From assembly GCA_963800275.1 (NCBI GenBank), contig CAWDAI010000013.1, forward strand, positions 123,095-187,094: DNA of 64,000 nucleotides. The letters run 5' to 3'. The position numbers were made by a program, and so were the translations under genes. This document shows, one piece after another, positions 35,274-43,863 of the stretch. Numbering within the stretch: position 1 is the first letter of the stretch; every line of letters starts with the position of its first letter. The notes under the pieces are model-generated. The model had not been told where the DNA came from. It searched no databases and was given only the letters and a program-made list of their open reading frames with translations. The DNA is from JAFMJV01 sp963800275 (GTDB taxonomy: Bacteria; Chloroflexota; Limnocylindria; Limnocylindrales; CSP1-4).

Positions 35274-35978
35274 GGGAGTCCCCCCTTGACGGGTCGGCCC
35301 CGCGAGCCGGTCTCGCCGCTCGGGCTGACCGTCGATGCCAGCGTAGTCGCGTGTCGCACACCTGTCGAGAGCCGAAGGGGCCCACCAGAGCTACCCGACT
35401 TCGCGGTGCCAAGGTCAAGCGCCGGCATGCATGTCCCGCGCCAAGATCCTTGGGCACTTGCCCGCTCGGATAGGTCTGATGCGGGATGCGCCAGGTAGCA
35501 GCGATCGGCGATCGGCGGATGGGGTGCCGCCGACGCCGCCGGGTCTCACCGGCGTGCTGCCCACAGCCGTCGTGGAGCTGTACGGACGTGGGCGGCTTCC
35601 AGCGTTCCCTTGCGATCGAGGGTGGTGAGGAGGTCCACGCGCTGGTCGTGACCCACGACGGCACCATCCTCGCCCGGGGCGCCGGCGATCCGCAGGACCG
35701 GGAATGGGGCGACATCCTGGCCGCCCTGCGGGGGGCTTGAACCGCCGGGCCGCACGATGCGGCATCTCTGAACCTCGCACGCCCAGCGCGACAGGCACTC
35801 CATGTGGTGGCCAGCGGCGGGTGGCAGTTTGGCACCCAAGAGCCCACCGTCGACGGCGGTGATCTGTCGGGTGATCCATTCGGCATCAGTCTGCCGCCCC
35901 AGCCCGAGCCGCCCATGGAGCAGGATCCCGATCAGTAGGGTTCGTGGCACCCGCCGCAGCGGAACCTGTCAAGCCCGA
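35274..35978 (+). other. About 700 bases with gene remnants beside the IS element
   Basis: No complete gene. In one plus frame, 35585-35740 reads GFQRSLAIEGGEEVHALVVT then GDPQDREWGDILAALRGA and TGA, which looks like the end of a real protein (perhaps a redoxin-like tail). In the same frame, after that stop, 35741-35938 reads ALHVVASGGWQFGTQEPTVD, then ISLPPQPEPPMEQDPDQ and TAG, again protein-like. The upstream part (35320-35580) has no sustained coding look. I interpret the stretch as eroded 3' ends of older genes left next to an insertion site. Confidence 0.4.
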
Positions 35979-35999
35979 TGAGACACCCGGGTCACGGAA

Positions 36000-36995
36000 T
36001 CACTGACTCGATGGCACCTCCTTCGGCGGGTTGATCCAGACGGCGGTCGGCAGCTTCGGTGGCTCGGGATGCTTGCGCACGAAACGCTCGGGATGGGTGG
36101 CGTAGGCGTCGGTCAGGACGGCCTGTCGAGTGGCACGGACCTGCTCACCCTGGCCGCGGTGGACCATCCCGGGTGTGAGCAGGCCGATGCCGCCATGGCG
36201 GTGCTCCTCGTTGTACCAGCTGAAGAACGAACGGCAGAAGGCCCGGGCATCCTCGATGGAACCGAAGCGGTCAGGGAAGCCGGGGCGGTACTTGAGCGTC
36301 TTGAACTGGGCCTCGCTGAAGGGGTTGTCGTTGCTCACGTGCGGCCGGCTATGGCTCCTGGTGATGCCCAGGTCCGCGAGCAGGAAGGCGACCGGCTTGC
36401 TCGTCATCGAACTGCCTCGGTCGGCATGGATGGTGAGCCCCGACGTGACGCCCTCCTTGGCGACCGTCTCGGCGATGAGCCGGTCGGCGAGGACGCCGCT
36501 CTCGTGCTGGGCCAGCAGCCAGCCGGGCACGTAGCGACTGAAGACGTCGAGCAGCACGTAGAGGGCGTAGGTGGTCCACTTCACCGGGCCCTTCAACTTC
36601 GTGATGTCCCAGCTCCAGAGCTGGTTCGGTCCGGTCGCGAGGAGTTCGGGCTTGACGTAGGCGGGATGGCGCAGCTGGGCTCGCCGTTCCCGGCTCTCGC
36701 CCTGGGCGGCGAGGATCCGGTACATCGTGCGCTCCGAGGCGAGGTAGGTACCCTCGTCGAGCAGCGTGGCATAGACCTGGGCCGGTGAGTCGTCGACGAA
36801 GCGCTCGCTGTGGAGCTGCTCGAGCACCGCGGCCCGCTCCTGCTCGGAGAGGGCCAGGACCGGCCTCGGGCGTCGCCGTCGCTCGGATCCCAGCTTGGGG
36901 CTGCGGTGCCGGTAGGCCGTGGCACGGCTGACCCCCAGGGCCCGGCAGGCGGGGGCCAGGCCGATCTCGGGTGCGACCGCGAGGGCCGTCGTCAT
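36000..36995 (-). CDS. IS3-family transposase OrfB (DDE integrase core)
   Basis: 331 residues. An HTH_21-like N-terminal part (ACRALGVSRATAYRHRSP) precedes the rve core. Catalytic residues are Asp in LWSWDITKLKG, Asp in LTIHADRGSSM and Glu in NDNPFSEAQFKTLKYRPGFP. The closing motif WYNEEHRHGGIGLLTPGMVH is typical. Its ATG shares one base with the orfA stop (TGATG), so it is made by reinitiation or as an OrfAB fusion through frameshifting. It catalyses strand transfer at the element's ends. Confidence 0.93.
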   Translation of the reverse strand: MTTALAVAPEIGLAPACRALGVSRATAYRHRSPKLGSERRRRPRPVLALSEQERAAVLEQLHSERFVDDSPAQVYATLLDEGTYLASERTMYRILAAQGESRERRAQLRHPAYVKPELLATGPNQLWSWDITKLKGPVKWTTYALYVLLDVFSRYVPGWLLAQHESGVLADRLIAETVAKEGVTSGLTIHADRGSSMTSKPVAFLLADLGITRSHSRPHVSNDNPFSEAQFKTLKYRPGFPDRFGSIEDARAFCRSFFSWYNEEHRHGGIGLLTPGMVHRGQGEQVRATRQAVLTDAYATHPERFVRKHPEPPKLPTAVWINPPKEVPSSQ

Positions 36996-37423
36996 CAGGA
37001 CCCGCGCTCGTCGTCTTCGCTCGGCTGGGCCAGCGGGATGCCCAGGAGCTCGGAGACTTTTCCCTGGATCTCGATGATGCGCTCGGCGGTCGCGAGCCGC
37101 TGCTCGAGCCGGGTGTTCTGGCGGGTGAGGCGGTCGACCTCCTTGGCCAGCGGATTCGGCCGGGGGCGACCAGACGGCCGAGCCAACGCTTCGAGGGCAC
37201 CGCGCTCGCGGGCCCGTCGCCAGTCCACGAGGTGGCTCGAGTAGAGGCCCTCACGGCGCAGGATGGCACCGATGCCACCGGGCTCGGCAGCGTCGATCTC
37301 GGCGAGGATGTCGAGCTTGTACTGGGCGCTGAAGCGTCGGCGGACCGGACGTTCGGGGACCTCTGGGTCGGGCATGGGTCCAGCATGCACCCGCCCGTTC
37401 AGCGGGGTCTGCGTGCTCAGCAT
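36995..37423 (-). CDS. IS3-family transposase OrfA (helix-turn-helix)
   Basis: 142 residues from the ATG at 37423, which has AGGAGA upstream. The N-terminal helix-turn-helix reads RRFSAQYKLDILAEID and YSSHLVDWRRARERGALEAL. A leucine-zipper-like coil follows (VDRLTRQNTRLEQRLATAER). OrfA binds the terminal repeats and partners OrfB. The C-terminus is acidic (QPSEDDERGS). Confidence 0.9.
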   Translation of the reverse strand: MLSTQTPLNGRVHAGPMPDPEVPERPVRRRFSAQYKLDILAEIDAAEPGGIGAILRREGLYSSHLVDWRRARERGALEALARPSGRPRPNPLAKEVDRLTRQNTRLEQRLATAERIIEIQGKVSELLGIPLAQPSEDDERGS

Positions 37424-37658
37424 GGGACTTCTCCTGTTTCCCGCCCTCTGCTCAGATGTAGCGGGGGTACGGGTGTCTCACCTCATGCTGGCAGAGAGGG
37501 CAGTCCAGGGGCCCCGTCCCTCGATCGACGGGTCTCCGTTCGTGAGTTGGGATCGCCACGTGACAGCCGATATCCCCCTGCCCGTGTCACAACACTTCAT
37601 ATGTCATCCTGTGGCGATCCAGGGGGCCGCGAGAGCAGTCGAGGATCGTTCGAGCTCG

Positions 37659-38319
37659 ATGGATCGGAATGACCCCGCGTACGCGGGCCAGAGCGAGTAC
37701 ACCCCGTTCTTCTTGAAGATCTACGACCCCGTGGTCCTCGGTGCTTTTACCCGGTTCATCTGGCGGTGCTCCACGAAGCACCTCGTGGAGCCATACCGTC
37801 GATTTCACTCGTCCAGGACACCTCGACGTGGGTCCCGGCACGGGCTACTTCCTCGAGCGGGCCGGCCTGCCCGAGGGCACCCCGGTCACACTCCTCGACC
37901 CCAATCCGAACGTCCTTGACCATGCCTCCCGGCGTCTCGTGCGATTGGCGTGCGTGACGGTCGAGGCGGACGTGTTGAAGCCGCTTCCCATGGACGGTCC
38001 ATTCGACTCCGCGGCCATGAACGGCGTGATCCATTGCCTGCCGGGCCCGTTGTCGCGCAAGGCCGGGGCCGTGGCCAATGTGGCCGCCGTCCTGTCGCCG
38101 AGCGGCGTCTTCTTCGGCTCGACGATCCTCGGGACATCCGGTCGGCACAATTGGCTGGCGAGACGAGTGCTCGAGCGCAACAACCAGCGGGGCACCTTCG
38201 ACAATCTCCAGGACTCCGAGGACGGGCTCCGCGAGGTTCTCGAGGGATCATTCGAACGAGTGGACCTCGCGACGGTCGGCTCGATGGCGATCTTCGCGGC
38301 CACGAACCCGCGCCGGTAG
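37659..38319 (+). pseudogene. SAM-dependent methyltransferase with one frameshift
   Basis: From the ATG at 37659 the protein reads NDPAYAGQSEYTPFFLKIYD and continues to KHLVEPYRR. Near 37800 the frame must change to give FTRPGHLDVGPGTGYFLERA (motif I of class I methyltransferases), VTLLDPNPNVLDHA, AAMNGVIHCLPG and a normal C-terminus at 38319. Restored length is about 219 residues. The first part matches small-molecule methyltransferases that open with 'YTPFFLxIYDxxVLGxxxRFxW'. One extra base near 37800-37808, or two missing bases, explains it. Confidence 0.65.
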
Positions 38320-38727
38320 GCGCCGGACCCACGCCGCAGTCTTCGGCTCTTCGCGATACCGTGACCGTGGAGTCGCACATACCTGACGTGATCGCGCACC
38401 GACCGGAACAGGATGTGTCTCAGGGGCACACCAGCGACAGAAACCGGCGCCACCGGGTCGTCGAGGTGCCAGGGTGTGCGTCGTCTCAAGCACATCCCGG
38501 GCCTCCGGCACGCCGGACTCGTCGTTTGCGTGCCTGCCACGAACACGGACCCCGATGTGGTCTCGGGATCGACGTCGCACTTGCGCCGGTCGTCGTCGAC
38601 ATCGCCCCATTCGAATGCATGGTTCTTGCTCCAGGTTCAAGCTCCAGCGGGGCTGGACAAGACTGGCCTGGGACCGTCTCCGGACGCCGCAAGAGCAGCC
38701 CGTTGGCGAACGCGCGGCGAGTGCGGG
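38320..38727. other. Gap of about 400 bases containing one copy of a 35-bp direct repeat
   Basis: No gene is supported on either strand. The stretch includes the first copy of the 35-base repeat (38374-38408). It separates the broken methyltransferase from a convergent exported-protein gene whose stop is at 38728. Confidence 0.4.
38374..38408 (+). repeat. 35-bp direct repeat, copy 1
   Basis: Begins CGCACATACCTGACGTGATC and ends CGACCGGAA. An exact second copy lies at 40728-40762, about 2.35 kb away and in the same orientation. The copies bracket an exported-protein gene and the DoxX-Rieske fusion gene. The flanks of the two copies differ. Confidence 0.85.
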
Positions 38728-39264
38728 CTACGGTAGAACGGCGTCCAAAGCGAGGGCCAAGTCCTCGATAGCTGCCGCGCCCGCACTGTCAGCTCCGTAG
38801 ACGGTCCCGTAGACCATGCCGTGGGCCCAGTCCAGGCCGATCCCGTTCGCGTACTCGAACGCGACGCTCTGGTCGCCGACCTCGACGGCTTCGACGTCAC
38901 CGTAGCGGTCTGGCCACACTGATCGCACGCGGCTGCGGGCCTCCATGAAGGCCTGTGGGTCGGGATTGCATTCGAGATCGAAATAGATGTCGTCGGTCTT
39001 GTCCTCGAAGTCGGACGTGCCCTCCGAGTCGGGCAGACCCTTCTCGATGCTCCCGCTCCATCCGCCGTCCATCTGCGCCGTCAATGATGACCAAGCCCAG
39101 CCATCGGGCAGCTCGACCGTCTCGATGGGCATCGCCCACATCGCGCGGGCGCACTCAGGTTCCTGGGCCGTTGCTTCCTGGGCCGCTGCGATGCCTCCGG
39201 CGGACCCTAGCGCGCCCGCCACGAGCAGTGCGGACAGAAATGCTTGACCCGAACGTCGGCGCAT
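38728..39264 (-). CDS. Exported protein, unknown function
   Basis: 178 residues. A signal peptide (about 1-30) ends near IAAAQEA. The mature part has single Cys residues in PECARAMWAMPIE and DLECNPDPQAF that could form a disulfide, and the sequence VELPDGWAWSSLTAQMDGGW. No membrane anchor and no family known. It is 84 bases downstream of the DoxX-Rieske gene on the same strand, inside the segment flanked by the 35-bp repeats. Confidence 0.6.
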   Translation of the reverse strand: MRRRSGQAFLSALLVAGALGSAGGIAAAQEATAQEPECARAMWAMPIETVELPDGWAWSSLTAQMDGGWSGSIEKGLPDSEGTSDFEDKTDDIYFDLECNPDPQAFMEARSRVRSVWPDRYGDVEAVEVGDQSVAFEYANGIGLDWAHGMVYGTVYGADSAGAAAIEDLALALDAVLP

Positions 39265-39348
39265 GACCTGCCTCCCACGATTGCCACCACCATCAACTTG
39301 ACGCCGTTGACTCTACGCCTCGATTTCGGCCCCGGCCACCGCGTTCGG

Positions 39349-40407
39349 TCAGGAAGCCACGGTGATCGCGCCCGTCTGGGGCTCGATGCCCAGGGTGATC
39401 TCGGGTAGCGGGCGCGGGGCAGGGCCTCCCACCACCCGGGCGCCGTGTGCCGCATCGAACGTGGCTCCGTGACACGGGCACCGTAGATATTGCAGCTTGC
39501 TGTCCCAGTTGGTGACCGTGCAGCCTGCGTGGGTGCAGATGAGGTCGTAGGCCACGAACGTACCGTCGGAGAGCTTGATCAGAGCGGCTGGATCGCCCGA
39601 GGCGGGATCGGTGAAACCGATGGCCGACCGCTGAGCGAAGTCGCTCACGTTGGCCACGGTCGGACCCAGCGCGGTCGAGCCCGCGGCGGCGCTCGCGGCG
39701 GGGGTGGCAGCGGGCGCGGACGCCGCGGGGCTGCCCGAGACGCCTGGCTCCGACGTCGCCGATGGCGCTCCGAGGGCGTCTGGGCTCTTGCTCGCCGGCA
39801 TCAGCCAGCGCAGGCCACTGGCCAGTGAGGCCAGGATCAGCGTCGCGCCACCCAGGACCAAGGCACCGAGGAACACCCGCCGCCCGGGGGAATCGGCGGC
39901 TTCGTCCGTCGACGGTCCGGTCGTCTTGACGCGGCCAGGCCGACCCAGACGCAGCCGCGAGCCGAGCTCGAGCACACCGCCCGACCCTGCTGCCGCGAGC
40001 GTGATCCAACCCACCATGTAAGGGAGGTCGTTCCCGAGGTAGAAGGGGTGCACCGTCCACGACGCGGTCAGGAAGAGGGTCAACGAGATGAAGGCGCCAC
40101 CGAGCGCGGAGAGCCGGTAGAGGATCCCGCTCAGGGCGCCGAGCCCGACGGCGATCTCGCCGAGGGCCATGAGCACGCCGATCGCGGTCGGCGCAGGCAG
40201 CGCGACCATCTCGATGAGTGGTGCCAGCGGCGAGACGTGCGTGAATGACTCTAGTTGGGCGTTGATGCCGCTGGGCGATGCCGCGTCAAGGAAGGCGGGG
40301 TCAAGCAGCTTGTCCAGGCCCGCATACACGAACGTGAGCCCAAGGAAGAACCGAAGCGGCAAGAGCGCTGCCGCAGGTACCGATCCCTGCATCGACGGGC
40401 GATCCAT
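39349..40407 (-). CDS. DoxX-like membrane domain fused to a Rieske [2Fe-2S] domain
   Basis: 352 residues. The first 160 residues are four helices with the DoxX pattern (LRFFLGLTFVYAGLDKLLDP, IGVLMALGEIAVGLGALSG, PYMVGWITLAAAGSGG). A fifth helix (about 180-205) preceded by GRR and an Ala/Pro/Ser linker lead to the Rieske domain. There CTHAGC and CPCHGATFD supply the two Cys and two His ligands. The Rieske centre would lie outside the membrane. A role in quinone-linked or sulfur/thiosulfate electron transfer is possible by analogy to DoxD/DoxA, but this is inference. Confidence 0.85.
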   Translation of the reverse strand: MDRPSMQGSVPAAALLPLRFFLGLTFVYAGLDKLLDPAFLDAASPSGINAQLESFTHVSPLAPLIEMVALPAPTAIGVLMALGEIAVGLGALSGILYRLSALGGAFISLTLFLTASWTVHPFYLGNDLPYMVGWITLAAAGSGGVLELGSRLRLGRPGRVKTTGPSTDEAADSPGRRVFLGALVLGGATLILASLASGLRWLMPASKSPDALGAPSATSEPGVSGSPAASAPAATPAASAAAGSTALGPTVANVSDFAQRSAIGFTDPASGDPAALIKLSDGTFVAYDLICTHAGCTVTNWDSKLQYLRCPCHGATFDAAHGARVVGGPAPRPLPEITLGIEPQTGAITVAS

Positions 40408-40617
40408 TCGCGATCCTCCTCGGAGGGCCGGCAGTGGCTTCCGGCTCCGCGTGCGGCCCTCATCTTCCCAGGTGGCCGGCCTGCGGTTCCCGGCCCCCCT
40501 TGATCAGACCACGACAAGATTACATCCCGCGACTCGTGCCCATGGGTCCCGAGCGGAGTCCGTCCGCCGGTTCTTCGAGAGCCGTCGTCCCCGTTGTTGC
40601 TGGGAGGCCGGCATGCC

Positions 40618-40714
40618 GCCGAGTAGTGCGGCCGCCGACTGGTGCTGCCGCCGAGTAGTGCGGCCGCCGTGTGTGCTGCCGCCGACTGGTGCGGCCGCCG
40701 AGTAGTGCTGGGCC
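40618..40714 (+). repeat. Minisatellite, six 15-18 bp units
   Basis: Units alternate between GCCGAGTAGTGCGGCC and GCCGACTGGTGCTGCC with small changes: 40618, 40634, 40650, 40666 (15 bases), 40681 and 40697. Each unit can pair GGCC/GCC ends with its neighbour, so the array could fold into a series of hairpins. Every second unit carries TAG, so it is unlikely to be coding on the plus strand. Confidence 0.8.
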
Positions 40715-40727
40715 GGTTTGCTTCCCG

Positions 40728-40762
40728 CGCACATACCTGACGTGATCGCGCACCGACCGGAA
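40728..40762 (+). repeat. 35-bp direct repeat, copy 2
   Basis: Identical to 38374-38408 over all 35 bases and in the same orientation. It lies directly after the minisatellite. Confidence 0.85.
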
Positions 40763-40922
40763 ATGGCCTGGAACCTCGCGTCGCGAGCATGCGGCTCACG
40801 GCTCCGCGCCGTTGGTCGAGCTCCGCTGTCCTCGGCGCGACCCCGGCGTCTTCCAACGCTGGACGACGTACCCTGTGCCGATGCCGGACTGCGGCGACTT
40901 GGTGCAGGAGGTCAGGGTGGCG

Positions 40923-42455
40923 ATGTTCTGGAACTCCCGGTCGGTCGGCGCGCGCAGCGCCATCCTCTGTGCGGCAGCAGCGATGCTGCTCGTCACCTCG
41001 GCGTCCGTGGCAGCCGACCCTGCCACGTCGACCCTCGCAGCGGAGGCCACGTCGACCCCCGCGCCGGAGGTGGGACCGACGCCGACGCCAGGCCCCAATC
41101 TGCCGTCACCTGATGTCCTCCTTGCCTATCACTCGCGCCCGGACCTGCGCGCGCCGCGCCTGACCATCGAGGCCACCGACGCGGCCGGCGACGACCCGCT
41201 CTTCATCACCGGCCGCTACGGCGACAGCGCCGAGGGTCTGATGATCTACGACGTCACCGGAGAGCTGGTGTGGCTACATCGCGCACCCGGTCGCTCCGCC
41301 CTCGGCGTCCGACCGGTCACCTACGCCGGCGAGCCGGCATTGGCCTGGTGGGAGGGCGTCATCGACCGTGGCCTCGGCGACGGCGAGTACGTCCTCATGG
41401 ACGACTCCTACCGCGAGATCGCACGACTGCGAACCGGCCGCCACCCCGCCGACCTGCACGAGTTCCTCATCGCCCCCGACGCTACGGCCTACGTCTTTGC
41501 GCTCGACCGCGTGGAGATCGACGGGCAGCTCATCGACGACTACCTCGTCGAGCAGCGGGATATCGCGACGGGTCGACCGCTCTGGCAGTGGCGAGCATCC
41601 GATCACATCCCCCTGGCCGAGTCCGTCCACGAGCTGCCCGATGACGGTCCATGGGACTACCTCCACCTCAACTCGGTCGAACTCGACGGCAACGGCGACC
41701 TCATCCTCAGCGCCCGCCACACCGACACGGTCTACAAGGTCTCGCGCCAGACCGGCGAGGTGGTCTGGAGACTGGGCGGTGCATCGAGTGATTTCGCGCT
41801 GCCCGAGGAGGCGGTCTTCCACAAGCAGCACGACGCACGCTGGCACGGGGACGGGACGATCTCGCTCTTCGACAACGCAACCGCCGACAACGATGACCCG
41901 ATCCAGCCGCGTGGCCTCGTGTTCCGCCTGGACGAGGACGCGGGCACGGCTGAGCTGGTGCGCGAGCTGGCGCCGCCCCGGGCGACCAACTCGTCGAGCC
42001 AGGGCAACTTCACCATCAACGGTGATGGCTCGGCCACCATCGGCTGGGGCAGCTCCAACCTGGTCACGAGCTACGGTGCGGACGACGCGGTGACATACGA
42101 CGTGTCCATGCCGCCCGGCTACTCGTCCTACCGCTCCTTCCGACTGCCGTGGTCCGCTCAGCCGCTCGACGACCCGATCGTGGCCGTGGGTCGGGAGGGC
42201 GACCGCACGGTCGCGTGGGTCAGCTGGAACGGCGCCACGGAGGTGGCCGCCTGGCAGCTACTGGGAGGGCCCGACGCAGACACGCTCGCCGACCTGGGAA
42301 CGACCGTGCGGACCGGCTTCGAGACGGCCGTCGCGTTGCCGGCCGACTCCGCGGTCGTGGTCCTGCGGGCGCTCGACGGGGACGGCCAGGTGCTCGGTGC
42401 CAGCATGCCGGTAACGGTGGTGGCAGCCCTCGCGGAGCCACGACCCGCGGACTGA
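40923..42455 (+). CDS. Arylsulfotransferase (ASST)-like exported beta-propeller
   Basis: 510 residues from the ATG at 40923; in-frame codons further upstream are unlikely. A signal peptide (about 1-32) is followed by a Thr/Pro linker. The propeller has LFITGRYGDSAEGLMIYDVT, GELVWLHRAPG, DLHEFLIAPDATAYVFALD, WDYLHLNSVELDGNGDLILS, GEVVWRLGGASSDFALPEE and FHKQHDARWHGDGTISLFDN. The His-containing strand starts (HEF, HLNSV, KQHDAR) follow the ASST pattern, where central His residues act in sulfate transfer. Many Chloroflexota and actinobacterial members have unknown substrates. A short beta-sandwich closes the C-terminus. Confidence 0.8.
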   Translation: MFWNSRSVGARSAILCAAAAMLLVTSASVAADPATSTLAAEATSTPAPEVGPTPTPGPNLPSPDVLLAYHSRPDLRAPRLTIEATDAAGDDPLFITGRYGDSAEGLMIYDVTGELVWLHRAPGRSALGVRPVTYAGEPALAWWEGVIDRGLGDGEYVLMDDSYREIARLRTGRHPADLHEFLIAPDATAYVFALDRVEIDGQLIDDYLVEQRDIATGRPLWQWRASDHIPLAESVHELPDDGPWDYLHLNSVELDGNGDLILSARHTDTVYKVSRQTGEVVWRLGGASSDFALPEEAVFHKQHDARWHGDGTISLFDNATADNDDPIQPRGLVFRLDEDAGTAELVRELAPPRATNSSSQGNFTINGDGSATIGWGSSNLVTSYGADDAVTYDVSMPPGYSSYRSFRLPWSAQPLDDPIVAVGREGDRTVAWVSWNGATEVAAWQLLGGPDADTLADLGTTVRTGFETAVALPADSAVVVLRALDGDGQVLGASMPVTVVAALAEPRPAD

Positions 42456-42561
42456 AAGGCGCGGGCTGATCCCGGACCCGGGTCCGCACTCCGCTACGCT
42501 GGGAACGCGCGCTCCCCAGCACTCCTCGACCCTCGTCCACCGGCCCGGAGGCTCCACTCGC

Positions 42562-43341
42562 ATGACCTCGCTCGTCTCGCTCGACGTGGCCGACCACGTC
42601 GCGACCATCACCATGACGGCGCCACCGGTGAACGCCCTCTCGCGCGGGTTGATCAGAGAGCTCGATGCGGCCCTCACCGAGGCTCGGCCACCGAGAGCCC
42701 GGGTCGCCATCCTGCGTGCGGAGCCGGGCTCGCGCGTCTGGTCAGCCGGCCATGACGTACGTGAGCTGCCGCGGGCGGGGCGCGATCCGCTGACCTATGA
42801 CGATCCCATCCGCGGGCTCGTGCGGCACATCGAGCACTGGCCGGCACCGATCGTGGCGCTCGTCGAGGGCAGCGTCTGGGGCGGTGCCTGTGAGCTTGCC
42901 TTCACCTGCGACCTGATCGTCGCGGCCGAGGGCACCACGTTCGCCTTGACCCCGGCACGGCTGGGCGTGCCCTATGACCTCGCGGGCACCATGAACCTGC
43001 TCAAGGTCGTGGACATGCACGTCATCAAGGAGCTGTTGTTCACGGCTCGGCCCATGGCCGCCGCGCGCCTGGCCGGCTATGGCATCGTCAACCGGGTCGT
43101 GCCGCCGGGCGAGCTGGAGGCGACCACCCGGGCGCTGACCGACGACATCGTCGGCCTGTCGCCGCACGTCCTGCACATCATGAAGGAGCAGCTGCGCTCG
43201 CTCGCCGGTGCGCACCCGTTGCCGCCGGAGTCGTTCGAGCGCATCCAGGCCCTGCGCCGCGCCGCCTACGACTCGCCCGACTACCAGGAGGGCATCGACG
43301 CATTCCTGGAGAAGCGGCCACCGGATTTCAGCGGGGAGTAG
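42562..43341 (+). CDS. scpB: Methylmalonyl-CoA decarboxylase (crotonase fold)
   Basis: 259 residues, the same length as E. coli ScpB/YgfG and alignable end to end. Key blocks are SAGHDVRELPRAGRDPLTYD, IVALVEGSVWGGACELAFTC (oxyanion hole), FALTPARLGVPYDLAGTMNL, IKELLFTARPM, FERIQALRRAAYDSPDYQEG and FLEKRPPDF. It would decarboxylate methylmalonyl-CoA to propionyl-CoA. No mutase or CoA-transferase gene accompanies it, so the pathway context is open. Confidence 0.9.
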   Translation: MTSLVSLDVADHVATITMTAPPVNALSRGLIRELDAALTEARPPRARVAILRAEPGSRVWSAGHDVRELPRAGRDPLTYDDPIRGLVRHIEHWPAPIVALVEGSVWGGACELAFTCDLIVAAEGTTFALTPARLGVPYDLAGTMNLLKVVDMHVIKELLFTARPMAAARLAGYGIVNRVVPPGELEATTRALTDDIVGLSPHVLHIMKEQLRSLAGAHPLPPESFERIQALRRAAYDSPDYQEGIDAFLEKRPPDFSGE

Positions 43342-43863
43342 CGGTGCTGGGCGGCGACTGCCGAATCGCGCCGGCGGGAAGGTGACGGAGGTCAGCGCGA
43401 CGTCAGATCCGCTGTCGTTCGTCTACGAGCAGCCTGGGGGCCGATCGAGGCCGCTGCCGCTCCGGACCAGCGCCGGGCGAGCGGTCGCCCGACGATCAGC
43501 GTGGGTCTGCCGCGCCTTCCCGCGATCGAACCGGGGCCACACCGATACCGTCCGTAGCTGCATGCTCGCACCGTCGAGGGGCTCGCTCGATGGCCGATCG
43601 ATCCAATCGGTGATGAATTCGTGCTTAGGGTATGCGCTCGTCATCGTCCGTCTCCTTTGCGCGAGCCGTCGCCAGCGGCGTGATCATCGCCTCGACAAGA
43701 TCGAGGTTGACAGGGCCTGCATGAAGGAAGCGTAAATCGCCTGGGGCCTGCGCCATGCGAGACGAGCAGGCCAGGGCCGCAGGAGGGATGATGGTCGTGG
43801 TCGAGCTGCGCCGGTCCTGCGAGCCACCCGGTCCGGTCCGGGCAAGCTGGCCAGGGGTGAAGC
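43342..43863. other. Gap of about 520 bases upstream of the two-component system
   Basis: Only one weak ORF candidate is present (minus, 43423-43644). The part 43540-43740 is less G+C-rich than its surroundings. The region just before 43864 should contain the response-regulator promoter, but no clear -35/-10 pair stands out. Confidence 0.4.
43423..43644 (-). CDS. Possible small protein, unknown
   Basis: 73 codons from an ATG at 43644, with AAAGGAGA about 7 bases upstream. The start reads TSAYPKHEFITDWIDRPSSE and the composition is not obviously that of a shadow frame. The second half is Arg/Ala-rich and less convincing. It has no homologue I recognise, and it could be a chance ORF with a purine tract. 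Confidence 0.25.
   Translation of the reverse strand: MTSAYPKHEFITDWIDRPSSEPLDGASMQLRTVSVWPRFDRGKARQTHADRRATARPALVRSGSGLDRPPGCS

Larger units (their letters stand above)
35979..37480 (-). mobile_element. IS3-family insertion sequence, about 1.5 kb
   Basis: Two overlapping ORFs (orfA and orfB) lie between short inverted repeats. The left end is TGAGACACCCG (35979-35989) and the right end its complement CGGGTGTCTCA (37470-37480). The left repeat is 21 bases from the orfB stop and the right one 57 bases from the orfA start. I see no clear 3-4 base target duplication (flanks CGA and CCT), so the copy may be old, or one flank has changed. Both ORFs are intact and the DDE residues are present, so it could still be active. 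Confidence 0.8.
40408..40922. other. Gap of about 500 bases with a minisatellite and the second 35-bp repeat
   Basis: Lies between the divergent DoxX-Rieske and arylsulfotransferase-like genes. It contains a 16-base tandem repeat (40618-40714) and the second copy of the 35-base repeat (40728-40762). AGGAGG at 40905-40910 may be the ribosome-binding site of the next gene. No ORF looks coding. Confidence 0.45.

Noticed and set aside
36000..37423. A composite transposon carrying the 37-40 kb genes
   Set aside because: Only one IS copy is present in the window, and its terminal repeats enclose just orfA and orfB.
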